Below are positions 45,057-53,905 of a stretch of 64,000 nt of DNA, in pieces. Numbering within the stretch: position 1 is the stretch's first letter; each line of letters begins with the position of its first letter. A program made the translations under genes and the position numbers. Source of the stretch: Cyanobacteria bacterium FACHB-DQ100 (GTDB lineage: Bacteria; Cyanobacteriota; Cyanobacteriia; Leptolyngbyales; Leptolyngbyaceae); the NCBI GenBank assembly GCA_014695195.1, contig JACJNW010000023.1, forward strand, positions 248,001-312,000. Reading direction: 5' to 3'. The notes beneath the pieces were generated by a model. The model was not told where the DNA came from, made no database searches, and saw only the letters and a list, made by a program, of their open reading frames with translations.

Positions 45057-46052
45057 ATGCGATCGCTTTATTTCTTGCTGCCTGGAACTGGAAAACGCTT
45101 TGCCTGCGGAGGCTTATGGGCAGAACTCAAAGCCTTTGAACTGGCAAAGCAGCTTTGTCCAGCAGAGATTGTCACTTATCGACAACGCGAGAAAGGCACT
45201 TTGTTTCTCGATGATGTGCTGGAGCAGAAAGACTTGAGCAACATTATCTTTGTGATGAGCTGGGGGTTTGATGTCGCAAAGTTAGCCAAGCGATTGAAAA
45301 ACTATCACGCGATTTATCACGCTCATAGTGCAGGCTATGGTTTTACATTGCCTTCGAGTGTTCCGATCGTCACGGTTAGCCGCAATACACTAGGATATTG
45401 GGGGCAGCTTTCACCAAATTCGCTAATCTATTATTTGCCAAATCAAATCTCTGATGAATATCGCGTTTTAGATCTGAATCGCGATATTGATGTTTTGATC
45501 CACACACGAAAATCCTCGGAGTATTTGATTAATCAGTTAATTCCTGCACTTCAGCAGCGTTGTAAAGTTGAGATTATCAATACTTTCGTTGATAGTCTCT
45601 CAACTGTTTTCAATCGGACTAAAATTTATTTATACGATTCTGCCGAGTATTGGGCGCAACAGCGTGTGAGCGAGGGTTTTGGCCTGCAACCGATGGAAGC
45701 AATGGCGTGTGGATGTCAAGTGTTTTCAAGCGTGAACGGTGGATTGTCAGATTACTTAGATCCAGGATTTAACTGTCAGAAAATTGCGGGTTATTCGACC
45801 GAGTATGATGTCCAGCGAATTTTGAGAGCGATCGCTAACCCTACCCCCCCTTTACCTGCTAGTTTCTTTGATGAATATCGATCGCCCAATATTCTGCACC
45901 GATTGAACGTAATTTTACGGGAAGTGAATGAATTTTTTGACCATAAACAAGCTCATCCCGCCACAATTGCGCCCTTGACGCGATCGCGTTTAACTCAGCT
46001 TGCCTTCAAACGTTTGATCGCGAAAGTGCAGAAAAAGCTCAACGCTCGTTAA
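45057..46052 (+). CDS. Glycosyltransferase (GT1/GT4 family)
   Basis: A 331-residue GT-B-type protein. The N-terminal half (LYFLLPGTGKRFACGGLWAE, IIFVMSWGFDVAKLAKRL) is unusual for GT4. The C-terminal half has a clear nucleotide-sugar EX7E-type motif EGFGLQPMEAMACGCQVFSS, followed by GGLSDYLDPGFNC. This resembles proteins that process a nucleotide-sugar on a glycan. It lies 29 nt after the GH76 gene. Substrates unknown. Confidence 0.85.
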   Translation: MRSLYFLLPGTGKRFACGGLWAELKAFELAKQLCPAEIVTYRQREKGTLFLDDVLEQKDLSNIIFVMSWGFDVAKLAKRLKNYHAIYHAHSAGYGFTLPSSVPIVTVSRNTLGYWGQLSPNSLIYYLPNQISDEYRVLDLNRDIDVLIHTRKSSEYLINQLIPALQQRCKVEIINTFVDSLSTVFNRTKIYLYDSAEYWAQQRVSEGFGLQPMEAMACGCQVFSSVNGGLSDYLDPGFNCQKIAGYSTEYDVQRILRAIANPTPPLPASFFDEYRSPNILHRLNVILREVNEFFDHKQAHPATIAPLTRSRLTQLAFKRLIAKVQKKLNAR

Positions 46053-46058
46053 CGTCAA

Positions 46059-47576
46059 TCAAATTCCAAATATGATTTGAATCCGTTTGCGGATCTGAAC
46101 GAGCGGCGGTTCTTCCTGAGCACCAATCTTGATTCCTAAGCGCTCCAAGCTATCCTGCCGTTTGACTAACTCTTCTGAAATACGATCGGCAAGCTCCTGC
46201 TGTTTTCGCAATAACCGTTGCAGATTGCCGCGATCGACCACAAATAAAATCGTCTCCTCTAAAGTTCGTAGCGTTGCAGTTCGAGGCGTTCCCATCAGCA
46301 AAGACATTTCTCCGATAAACTCGCCCGCCATGCGGACTGCAACCTGCTTGTCGATCGACTCCACAAACACATCTACCGAACCCGACAAGATGATATAGAA
46401 CGAATCTCCGGGATCATTTTCGCGGCAGATAGTCTCACCTGCTGCAAACTTTTTCTGATATCCCTCCTCGATAATGTGTCTCAGTTCAAAATCGCTCAGA
46501 GTTGAAAAGTAGCTCACCTTGCGAAGCATCTCTTTGAGCGTGATAGCGGTCGATCGTTTCAACTTTTGATTCGTTGCTAACTCTTCGAATGGTGTAGCAG
46601 CTTGTTCGATGAACACAGGCATCTGATTCGGACAGAGCATCCGAATCAGAACACTCTTGCTTGGATAAGTAATGCCATATTCCTGAAACTTGGCTTGGAT
46701 GCGGAAGAGTAAAGCGCTTTTAATCGAACTCCTTCGCATCGGTTGAGTAATCGAGATTTCAATCTCAAACAGAAACGCGTTATTTTCGATGCCCTTGAAA
46801 AAGACGATCGGACGCGGCGATGACAAAATATCCGGTTCTTCATACGCTGCGGCTAACATTGCCTCTGTGACTAACATCGAATCATTCGTATCTGCAACCG
46901 CAATCTGAAGCGCCACACAGCAAGTCGGATCAAGATGCGTCCAATTGATCAAACTATTGTTTGCCAGCACACTATTGGGCACAAACACCGATAAGCCCAT
47001 TCCCGTCCGAATCTGGGTCGATCGCAGTGAGATGCGCTCAACCGTTCCGAGTACGGTTCCAACTTCGACAAAATCGCCCACACGAATCGGCTGTTCGAGC
47101 AATAAAATGATGCCACTAATGAAATTGTTCGCTAAATTTTGCAAGCCAATACCAACTGCCAACCCGATCGCCCCCGCAAAAACGGTGAGAGAACTTAGGT
47201 TAATTCCGGCAGAATCGAGAACAAAGAAAAAGCCTGCGATCGCAACGACATAGCTTGCCAGCGAAGAAAGGGATTCGCGTGTCCCAAGCTCTAGTCCAAA
47301 GCTGGCTAAAATTCGCTTTTTAATGAGCTGCTTAATAATGCGCGAGGCGATCGCGACACAGCCGATTTGAAGAACAAGAGCCGATAACGTCGCAAACGAA
47401 AGCCGAACATCTCCAATCTGAATTAGGGTGAAGTTGAACAAGCTAAGGAGCGTTCTAATCAGGTCATTCAGGCTTGCTTCTCCGCTGACTACAGCAAAAC
47501 GAACAGCGTTAATCATGACACTCAGGGAAACTACGTTTTTCTGCCAGAATGCCCAATCTCGCGTAAAGCGAATCAA
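46059..47576 (-). CDS. MscS-family mechanosensitive channel with C-terminal cyclic-nucleotide-binding domain
   Basis: A 505-residue membrane protein. About four transmembrane helices precede the MscS pore region: VFAGAIGLAVGIGLQNLANNFISGIILLLEQPIRVGDFVEVG (residues about 130-175), then the beta domain RSTQIRTGMGLSVFVPNSVLANN. From about residue 345 comes a cNMP-binding fold (FAAGETICRENDPGDSFYIILSGSVDVFV and AGEFIGEMSLLMGTPRTATLRT, with the phosphate cassette FIGEMSLL-x-GTPRTA). MscS channels with a cNMP domain are known in cyanobacteria. Convergent with the upstream GT gene by 6 nt. Confidence 0.92.
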   Translation of the reverse strand: MIRFTRDWAFWQKNVVSLSVMINAVRFAVVSGEASLNDLIRTLLSLFNFTLIQIGDVRLSFATLSALVLQIGCVAIASRIIKQLIKKRILASFGLELGTRESLSSLASYVVAIAGFFFVLDSAGINLSSLTVFAGAIGLAVGIGLQNLANNFISGIILLLEQPIRVGDFVEVGTVLGTVERISLRSTQIRTGMGLSVFVPNSVLANNSLINWTHLDPTCCVALQIAVADTNDSMLVTEAMLAAAYEEPDILSSPRPIVFFKGIENNAFLFEIEISITQPMRRSSIKSALLFRIQAKFQEYGITYPSKSVLIRMLCPNQMPVFIEQAATPFEELATNQKLKRSTAITLKEMLRKVSYFSTLSDFELRHIIEEGYQKKFAAGETICRENDPGDSFYIILSGSVDVFVESIDKQVAVRMAGEFIGEMSLLMGTPRTATLRTLEETILFVVDRGNLQRLLRKQQELADRISEELVKRQDSLERLGIKIGAQEEPPLVQIRKRIQIIFGI

Positions 47577-47593
47577 TACAACGCCAATGTCAA

Positions 47594-47599
47594 TATAAT
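47594..47599 (+). promoter_or_regulatory. Candidate -10 box for secG
   Basis: TATAAT lies 28 nt upstream of the secG ATG, inside a 7-bp inverted repeat (GTCAATA 47589-47595, TATTGAC 47617-47623). The -35 region is unremarkable, so this is tentative. Confidence 0.3.
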
Positions 47600-47626
47600 G
47601 AAGGGTATGTCGATCGTATTGACCTT

Positions 47627-47860
47627 ATGACGCTACTTACAGTTTTGAGATCAGTTTGGATGTTTTCTGCGGTCGGAATCGTGATTCTGGTGCTGCTGCA
47701 TAGTCCCAAAGGCGATGGGTTAGGCGGTCTAGGCGGTCAAGCTCAACTGTTTACTAGCACCAAGAGCGCAGAAACAACCCTGAATCGCGCCACTTGGCTG
47801 TTAACGATCCTCTTTATGGGAATCACAGTGATTCTGAGTGCGGGATGGCTGGGTCGCTAA
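47627..47860 (+). CDS. secG: Preprotein translocase subunit SecG
   Basis: A 77-residue two-helix protein of the SecYEG translocon. The first helix is SVWMFSAVGIVILVLLHS, then the characteristic PKGDGLGGLGGQAQLFTSTKSAETTLNRATW loop and a second helix (LLTILFMGITVILSAG). The sequence is typical of cyanobacterial SecG. The stop overlaps the next gene's start by 16 bp. A TATAAT lies 28 nt upstream. Confidence 0.95.
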   Translation: MTLLTVLRSVWMFSAVGIVILVLLHSPKGDGLGGLGGQAQLFTSTKSAETTLNRATWLLTILFMGITVILSAGWLGR

Positions 47861-48513
47861 GATTTCGCTGGTTCAGGACGCATTCGATTGCTCTTTTTGC
47901 AGTCGGATGCGTTTTGTTTTGGGCGATTTCTGGGGTGGCGTTGTCTGTTCCGAAGGTTCATCCGCTTCCGCCAATCTTGGCACAGTGGACGGATCGATCG
48001 GGCGATTACTTCGATCGAGTGCAAAAAACAGAACCTGAATATCTCGTTTGGTCGCGCTTTCCGGTGAAGGTCTACGTTCAGCCTGCGGATCAGTGGAGTC
48101 AGATTTGGGTAACTCTGATGACGCAAGCGGTAAACGAATGGAAAGCTTATTTTCCATTGGAACTCGTCGATCGTAGGGACAGCGCAGATATTCGGATCGA
48201 TCGGGCTTCGATTCCGCTCCGATTTCCTCCCGTTGAGCGCGTTCGATTTGCGGACGTTCGCTTTGAACTGTATGAACAAGATGCAATCTTGCAGCATCGC
48301 ATGATTATTCGAGTTCAGCCGAACCGCCCAGATTTGTCAATGCTTGCGGCGGCGCGTCATGAACTCGGTCACGCTTTAGGCATTTGGGGACATAGCTCGC
48401 TTGAAACCGATGTGATGTACTTCTCGCAGGTTCGCACTCCTCCTCCAATTTCAGCAAGGGATGTCAACACCTTGAAACGAGTGTATGAACAACCGACCCG
48501 CTTAGGCTGGTAA
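47845..48513 (+). CDS. Zinc metalloprotease, M10/matrixin-like
   Basis: A 222-residue protein with one N-terminal membrane anchor or signal (IALFAVGCVLFWAISGVALS) and a zinc-site motif HELGHALGIWGHS near residue 180, the HEXXHXXGXXH of metzincins; DVMYFSQV downstream resembles a Met-turn. The strand FPVKVYVQPADQW and the predicted beta-rich body fit a reprolysin or matrixin-like fold. The ATG at 47845 overlaps secG by 16 bp. Conserved in cyanobacteria as a small metallopeptidase. Substrate unknown. Confidence 0.85.
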   Translation: MAGSLRFRWFRTHSIALFAVGCVLFWAISGVALSVPKVHPLPPILAQWTDRSGDYFDRVQKTEPEYLVWSRFPVKVYVQPADQWSQIWVTLMTQAVNEWKAYFPLELVDRRDSADIRIDRASIPLRFPPVERVRFADVRFELYEQDAILQHRMIIRVQPNRPDLSMLAAARHELGHALGIWGHSSLETDVMYFSQVRTPPPISARDVNTLKRVYEQPTRLGW

Positions 48514-48616
48514 ACAATGCAGGTGGTTGCATAAATTCATGACGGCATCCTTTGCTCTAGCGGGTCTGGAATAAGCCGAAGTTGTGAGGGGCAGCGAAAA
48601 TTGCATCGAACTGACG

Positions 48617-49579
48617 TTAACGCGGCAAAGGCTGACCAAACTCAATTACTCTCGATCGCGCTGGAACTGGAGCATCTTCTGAGGGGCGCTGTGTTGATCG
48701 TGGCGGATCTGAGCGTTGCTCAAGCTGCGGAACAGTCACTTCTGGTGGAGTAGCCGGAGCAATCACGGGTGGAAACGATCGAGGAATCTCCAAGCTAGAG
48801 TTGACTTCGGGCAATTGGAGCGGATTCGATTGCGGTATCGATCGTGCAGGTGCAGTCGGAAACAATAGGCTACTTCCTGGCTTATTGCTCGATCCAGCAG
48901 TGGGTGCAGTGGGTGCGGTTGGCAACGGGCGAGCCTGAGCAGGCGGCAAGGGGGGTGCAGTTACCGAAGGCGGCGCTTCTGGTGCAACGTTGATTGCAGG
49001 TGGAGCAGGCGGTAAACCAAAATCGTTGGCAGAGGCTTGGGCGATCGCAGCCGCTGGCGCTGAAGTTTGAGGAGTCGCAGTCTGAGCCTCTGGCGTTTGA
49101 ACAGGTGCGGCTTGAACTGGACGCGCCGCATTAAACACAGCTTTTGAATTTGCAGAAGCGGCAAGCATGGGGCGGAGCGTCCAGCGGACACTTGCTGAAG
49201 CAGAGCGATTTTGCCCTTGCTCGGTGCTTTTGACGGGTTGAAGTTGAGCTTGCGGATTGCTTAATTCGGTATCGGGGGCAAGTTCCAAAACGATTCTGGC
49301 AATATTCGGCTGAAATTGCGACACTCGAACTTCGCGAACGGCTCCTGAAAACGTCCCTCTTGGATTGACAGCGGCAATCTGAGTGTCAGGAAGATCAAGC
49401 ACAATCCGAGCCGGCTGTGCCATGAGAGAATAGCGCGGTGTAATTCCAGCAGGCACAGTGACTTCAAGCTGGTTGGTGTTTGGATCGAAGCGCCAAGTTT
49501 CTAGGGGAGCCGCGATCGCAGGAGTGCTGATGAGAAGAGCGATCGCGGAAATGAGTTCGAGTTTGAAGAATTTCAGCAT
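48617..49579 (-). CDS. AMIN-domain-containing secreted protein
   Basis: A 320-residue protein with a signal peptide (LELISAIALLISTPAIAA) and an AMIN domain (about residues 25-110: LETWRFDPNTNQLEVTVPAGITPRYSLMAQPARIVLDLP, then VREVRVSQFQPNIARIVLELAP), a module that localises periplasmic wall or secretin proteins. The rest is a proline/alanine-rich low-complexity linker of Gln/Ala/Pro repeats and ends in short Pro-rich blocks (PPVIAPATPPEV). No amidase or secretin domain follows, so it is an AMIN-only protein. Confidence 0.9.
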   Translation of the reverse strand: MLKFFKLELISAIALLISTPAIAAPLETWRFDPNTNQLEVTVPAGITPRYSLMAQPARIVLDLPDTQIAAVNPRGTFSGAVREVRVSQFQPNIARIVLELAPDTELSNPQAQLQPVKSTEQGQNRSASASVRWTLRPMLAASANSKAVFNAARPVQAAPVQTPEAQTATPQTSAPAAAIAQASANDFGLPPAPPAINVAPEAPPSVTAPPLPPAQARPLPTAPTAPTAGSSNKPGSSLLFPTAPARSIPQSNPLQLPEVNSSLEIPRSFPPVIAPATPPEVTVPQLEQRSDPPRSTQRPSEDAPVPARSRVIEFGQPLPR

Positions 49580-49817
49580 GGCGATAGAAGCAAAGAGTGC
49601 TGTCGAGCGCGGCTCGAAGAGTTGGCTGGATTATAAGCGAGTTTTGGGCGACTGCAACGATTTTTGCTAATTTTGCTCTGTTCTACTGAAAATTCCCTGT
49701 AGCGATCGCTGCTTAAGCTGGGTTGCCAGATGCAGCCGGAGTAATTTCTCTCTTTAGAACAATGACAGCAGCCTGCTGCACCTGGTAGCTAATCAGGGAG
49801 GGTTCGTAATCGTTCAG

Positions 49818-50822
49818 ATGCAGCAAATTCTATTTATTGAGCTATTGGGTGGGATTGGAGATGTTTTAATTGCGCTGTCTGCAATTCAAGCATTGGGGCG
49901 CAGTCATAATCAAGCCAAGATGACCGTGCTAACGTTTGCACCAGGCGGATCATTGTTGGAGCATGATCCATTCATTGAGCGAGTTGTCTATGCAGATAAA
50001 CACAATGTCAGACAGGCGATCGAGCAGCTTTTATCTGAGCAGACATTTGACTTAATTGTTTCGGATACAAATTACGATCGCATTGATCAATTAATTTCTA
50101 GTCGTGCTGATCGTGTGGTATCGAATCTTTGGCGATCGCCACCTCCGAATCAGTTTGTCAGCGATCGATTTACTCAGATTCTATTGTCGGAAGGTCTGAT
50201 CTTAGAATCTGCAATCCTGCCGCCTAAGCTGTATCTCACGCCTGAAGAGTACCAGGCTGCCAGAGAAAAACTTGCAGGTTTAGCGCGTCCTCTGGTTGTG
50301 CTTTGTCCTGATGCAGGAATGAAAATTAAACGCTGGGATGAACGGAATTTTATTCAACTGGGACAGAGATTAGAGGCCGCGATCGTGGTTTTAGTTGGCT
50401 CCGATCGCGAACAAGCAGCACTCATTTCAGACCAGATTAACAACGCAAAATTATGGGAATTAGGAACATTACGAGAACTGGCTGCGATGCTTTCTCAGGT
50501 TGATTTGATGATTGCTAGTGATACTGGAGCCGCGAGAGTTGCGGCAGCAGTGGGAACGCCAACAATCACATTATTTGGCCCATCCTGGTATGAACGGTAC
50601 GGACAACCGCAACCGCACGTTAATTTACAAGGCTATTTGAACTGTCCAGAGCGCAGAATTGAAAACTTTACCGTTCAATCCTGTTGGTACAGTGGCGAAT
50701 GTTCGGTTCCGACGGAATTGCGCGGAGCGCAAAGCGCAGATTGGGCAACTTGTGTCGATGAAATTTCTGTCGATCGAGTGATGGCAGTTGCAACTCAATT
50801 GCTGGAAGCTCAAAGCATTTGA
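49818..50822 (+). CDS. Glycosyltransferase family 9 (heptosyltransferase-like)
   Basis: A 334-residue GT9 enzyme. The N-terminus has ILFIELLGGIGDVLIALSAIQALGRSH, the GDxL family start, then WRSPPPNQFVSDRF and the C-domain block ASDTGAARVAAAVGTPTITLFGPSWYERYGQP, which is the GT9 nucleotide-sugar motif. The C-terminal Cys pair (NCPERR, QSCWYSGECS) may be structural. GT9 enzymes add heptose or similar sugars to surface glycan. A second GT9 gene follows after 15 nt. Confidence 0.92.
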   Translation: MQQILFIELLGGIGDVLIALSAIQALGRSHNQAKMTVLTFAPGGSLLEHDPFIERVVYADKHNVRQAIEQLLSEQTFDLIVSDTNYDRIDQLISSRADRVVSNLWRSPPPNQFVSDRFTQILLSEGLILESAILPPKLYLTPEEYQAAREKLAGLARPLVVLCPDAGMKIKRWDERNFIQLGQRLEAAIVVLVGSDREQAALISDQINNAKLWELGTLRELAAMLSQVDLMIASDTGAARVAAAVGTPTITLFGPSWYERYGQPQPHVNLQGYLNCPERRIENFTVQSCWYSGECSVPTELRGAQSADWATCVDEISVDRVMAVATQLLEAQSI

Positions 50823-50837
50823 TTAAGTGAAAATTCT

Positions 50838-51920
50838 GTGTTAGCTCATCCTTGGACATCGGTTAGAAATTTGCTAGTGATGCGGTTGGACAATATTGGT
50901 GATGTGATCATGACCAGTCCAGCCTTGCGATCGATTAAAGAAAACTTGCCCGAAGCAAAGTTGACCTTAATGGCAAGTCCCGGAGGTTCGGCTTCCGCTG
51001 CGGTGTTGCCGTGGGTCGATGAGGTATTGACATGGCGCGTATTGTGGCAGGATTTAGGGCGATTGCCGTTTGAGCCAGCGCGGGAGTGGCAGTTAGTTGA
51101 AAAGCTACGCGGATTTGATGCTGTGATCATCTTCACAAGCTTTAGTCAGTCTCCGCATCCAGCCGCGTTTGCTTCATGTTTGGCAGGAATTCCGCTCCGG
51201 TTAGGAGAATCAAAAGAAACAGGCGGCGCAATGCTCACGCATGAAATTCCTGCTGCACCGGATGATCTGCATCAAGTGGAACGAAATCTACGTTTGATCG
51301 AGTCAGTCGGATTTGAGGTGCGCGATCGTTCCCTAGAAATTCAATTCCCGAATCTCAAACTGATTGATCGGCCTTACATTGTTCTGAATGCTTGGACAAG
51401 CTGCCAATCGCGCAACTATGATGCGAAGCGATTTGCGATCGCAGCGAAACAACTTGCAAATCTATCAGGCTGGAAAGTCGCTGTCACCGGAGTCGAGAAA
51501 GATCGCGATCGGGCTGGAATTGTGCTGGAAGTATTGGGCGACTGCGCGATCGACTTGATTGGCAAAACTAGCTTGTCAGAGCTTGCCGCTTTGATTGCCC
51601 ATGCAGAACTGATGTTGAGTAACAATACTTCAACGATGCACATTGCCGATGCAACTAAAACACCGAGCATTATCCTGTTTGCGGGGACTGAACTGGAATG
51701 CCAGTGGGAGCCGCGCAGCGGATTTGCGCGACTGTTGCGACAACCTACCGATTGCCATCCTTGCTATGCGTTCGAGTGCCCTTACAATCTAGAGTGCTTG
51801 GATATCGAACCGGATGAAATTGTGCGATCGGCTTTAGACCTCTTGCAGCAATCCCCTAAACATCGTGGAATGCTAATCGAGATGCAGCACCGCTTTGCCG
51901 ACAAATTGGCGATCGGTTAG
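50838..51920 (+). CDS. Glycosyltransferase family 9, second copy
   Basis: A 360-residue GT9 enzyme starting at GTG. The opening LLVMRLDNIGDVIMTSPALRSIKENLPEA is the classic GT9 N-terminus, then PYIVLNAWTSCQSRNYDAKRF and the C-domain LMLSNNTSTMHIADATKTPSIILFAGTELECQW. A C-terminal cluster of cysteines (DCHPCYAFECPYNLECLD) is a further family feature. Related to, but clearly distinct from, the adjacent 49818 copy. Its last 48 bp overlap the convergent alcohol-dehydrogenase-like gene. Confidence 0.92.
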   Translation: MLAHPWTSVRNLLVMRLDNIGDVIMTSPALRSIKENLPEAKLTLMASPGGSASAAVLPWVDEVLTWRVLWQDLGRLPFEPAREWQLVEKLRGFDAVIIFTSFSQSPHPAAFASCLAGIPLRLGESKETGGAMLTHEIPAAPDDLHQVERNLRLIESVGFEVRDRSLEIQFPNLKLIDRPYIVLNAWTSCQSRNYDAKRFAIAAKQLANLSGWKVAVTGVEKDRDRAGIVLEVLGDCAIDLIGKTSLSELAALIAHAELMLSNNTSTMHIADATKTPSIILFAGTELECQWEPRSGFARLLRQPTDCHPCYAFECPYNLECLDIEPDEIVRSALDLLQQSPKHRGMLIEMQHRFADKLAIG

Positions 51921-52799
51921 CTGCTGCGCGAGAGTTGCGATTTCCTTCCAAGAAGCCGTGCGAGCGATATGCGGTTTCAGGGTTCCATCGGCAGCGAATT
52001 GCACTAATTTTGTGAGTCCAGCGGCAGCAGGTTGGCGCTTCAGTTCGTGGAACAGAATGAAGCCGTATAAGCTTGCGCCACCTACACCGTAAAAGGATTT
52101 CGCGTCGATCGTCACCGTTTCATCTGCCGTCGTTCCATACGTGACACAGATTCCATCCGGCGCGATCGCGCTTAATGCGTTTGAAAGCAAACTGCCGCCT
52201 GTCGAATCCAGAATCAAATCATACGGGCTAAATTCTTGCAGCGATTCTCCGACGATCGTTCGATGGGCACCTGCTTCTTTCGCAAAATTAATCCAGTCCG
52301 ATCGCCGCAGTTGTGCCGTAACGATCGCACCTGCTTGCCGCGCTAACTGAACGGCAAAATATCCTACACCACCCGACGCGCCAGTAATCAGAACCGATTT
52401 TCCTAAGAGTGATCCGCCCTTTGAAAGCCCCATCAACGCCGTTAATCCAGCAACCGGAAGCGTTGCAGCATCGGCAAACGCAACCTGATCCGGTAAGGCT
52501 GCGATCGCATCAGTCGGCACTGCCACATATTCTGCCCAAGCCCCCGACAACACAAATCCAACCACCCGTGTTCCAACCGCAAAGCCTGACCCATCAGCGG
52601 CAGCAGTGACGATCGTTCCTGCCAAATCCCATCCCGGTCGTGATCCTGCGGCGGCGGTTTGAGCGCGTCTTACTTCTCCCCGATTCAGCGAGATGGCTGC
52701 AACTTTGACCAAAGCTTGCGATGGCAAAAGCGAGGGTCGATCGACTTCTTTGAGTGCCAATCGCCCCGGAACCGATGGATCAACTACCACACACTGCAT
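51873..52799 (-). CDS. Zinc-independent quinone-oxidoreductase-like MDR dehydrogenase
   Basis: A 308-residue MDR family oxidoreductase. N-terminal marks LVKVAAISLNRGEVRR and GWDLAGTIV; the Rossmann motif is LITGASGGVGYFAVQLARQAGA. The zinc-binding cysteines of alcohol dehydrogenases are absent, so it is more like quinone oxidoreductase (NADPH-dependent). The ATG at 52799 removes ten odd upstream residues. Overlaps the end of the GT9 gene by 48 bp on the opposite strand. Substrate not predictable. Confidence 0.88.
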   Translation of the reverse strand: MQCVVVDPSVPGRLALKEVDRPSLLPSQALVKVAAISLNRGEVRRAQTAAAGSRPGWDLAGTIVTAAADGSGFAVGTRVVGFVLSGAWAEYVAVPTDAIAALPDQVAFADAATLPVAGLTALMGLSKGGSLLGKSVLITGASGGVGYFAVQLARQAGAIVTAQLRRSDWINFAKEAGAHRTIVGESLQEFSPYDLILDSTGGSLLSNALSAIAPDGICVTYGTTADETVTIDAKSFYGVGGASLYGFILFHELKRQPAAAGLTKLVQFAADGTLKPHIARTASWKEIATLAQQLTDRQFVGKAVLHLD

Positions 52800-52904
52800 A
52801 TCAAGGCCTCCACTCCACTTCAAAATCATAAATCGATTTGTCAGCGCGGCTCAATCGAGATGTAGCATTTGCTTAATGCTCATACAGTCTAATTTTTGTA
52901 GATG

Positions 52905-53252
52905 TTACTGTACTTTGTCGCGATCGTTGGATATTGCCTCAATCGATGCACAAAGCTGAGCAACGGTGTTCTTGATCTCATAAATTTCATCACTTAACTT
53001 ATCTAATCGGGATTCGATCGTTTTAAGATTCGAGGGCAATTGCCACATTGAAAATTTCAACGCTGATAGTATCTTCTCAACGGTTGCAAAACTCGGTTCA
53101 TACGCTGGATCATTCAGGATACGGTTGATCTGCTGTGTGTATCCTAATGCGCTTCCCCCATGCTCTTCAGCGATTCTGGCAGAGATCTGTCGAATGCTCA
53201 CACCTTGAAGTTTCATTAAATCCCGAATCACCACCACCACTCTTTCTTGCAT
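52905..53252 (-). CDS. Small helix-turn-helix protein with coiled tail
   Basis: A 115-residue protein. Residues 1-70 read like an XRE-type helix-turn-helix (MKLQGVSIRQISARIAEE, SALGYTQQINRILND, FATVEKILSAL). The last 45 residues form a short coiled coil (LKTIESRLDKLSDEIYEIKNTVAQL). Likely a DNA-binding regulator, possibly dimeric. It is upstream-adjacent to the MDR gene (106-bp gap) and downstream of the group at 53443-54613 by direction. The start at 53252 is preferred over 53261. Confidence 0.72.
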   Translation of the reverse strand: MQERVVVVIRDLMKLQGVSIRQISARIAEEHGGSALGYTQQINRILNDPAYEPSFATVEKILSALKFSMWQLPSNLKTIESRLDKLSDEIYEIKNTVAQLCASIEAISNDRDKVQ

Positions 53253-53403
53253 TCGATCCACCTTTCGATTACGCTATGCTCTGAGAACTTGAATCAACTG
53301 AACGACCTTGCCGCGAGTGGTGGAGGTCTTTTTTTATGAAAAAGCAGTAGAACTCAAAAAGGCTCTACTGCTACAGATTCACCGGGAGTCTTTCAACCCC
53401 TTC

Positions 53404-53431
53404 GTAGAGACGCGATTGATCGCGTCTCTAC
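53404..53431. repeat. Cyanobacterial GTAGAGACG hairpin repeat
   Basis: GTAGAGACGCGA (53404-53415), loop TTGA, TCGCGTCTCTAC (53420-53431): a perfect 12-bp hairpin. A second, imperfect member (GGTAGAG...CTCTACC, 62805-62835) is downstream of murE. Such GTAGAGACG hairpins are common dispersed repeats in cyanobacteria and may end transcripts. Next to it CAACCAATT occurs twice (53437-53459). Confidence 0.65.
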
Positions 53432-53442
53432 AGTTCAACCAA

Positions 53443-53817
53443 TTACAGTCCAACCAATTCACGCGATTCTAACCCGCTCAATTGCTGTGCGATCGCCAAC
53501 CGCGCTTCTAGCTTGGCTACGCTGAACTCATTCCGCAACCGCTCTAAATGAGCAAACGCATTTGCCTTCTCAGTCGTTGCGCGATTGAGGGCATCGATCC
53601 CCCGCTGATACTCGGAATTCACTTGCAGCACTTCAAACCGCCGCGCCTTGCGCTGGTTATCGTTCTTCAGCGCTGTCTCAAACGCCACCACCATATCGGC
53701 ATTGCCTTCTAACCGAGCGATATGATAGCGGATCTCAGCGATCTTCTGCTCTAGCTCATTCACATGCTGGGCAGCTTGGGCGATCGCGGTGGGATATTGA
53801 TCTAAACGAAGTTTCAT
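53443..53817 (-). CDS. Hypothetical coiled-coil protein
   Basis: A 124-residue helical, charged protein with heptad-like spacing (VNELEQKIAEIRYHIARLE, RRFEVLQVNSEYQRGIDAL, AHLERLRNEFSVAKLEARLAIAQQL). No membrane or catalytic motif. The ATG at 53817 is chosen because AGGA lies nine nt upstream; an ATG six nt earlier abuts the site. It lies 88 nt after the next upstream gene on the same strand and probably shares a transcript with it. Function unknown; the shape suggests oligomerisation or scaffolding. Confidence 0.6.
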   Translation of the reverse strand: MKLRLDQYPTAIAQAAQHVNELEQKIAEIRYHIARLEGNADMVVAFETALKNDNQRKARRFEVLQVNSEYQRGIDALNRATTEKANAFAHLERLRNEFSVAKLEARLAIAQQLSGLESRELVGL

Positions 53818-53905
53818 GACTGACATTCCTGAAAATAATAAGTGGTCAGTAGCCATCGGGTCAAAACTGACAGCCGACTACGAACAGCAGCAAACCTTTC
53901 AGCCA

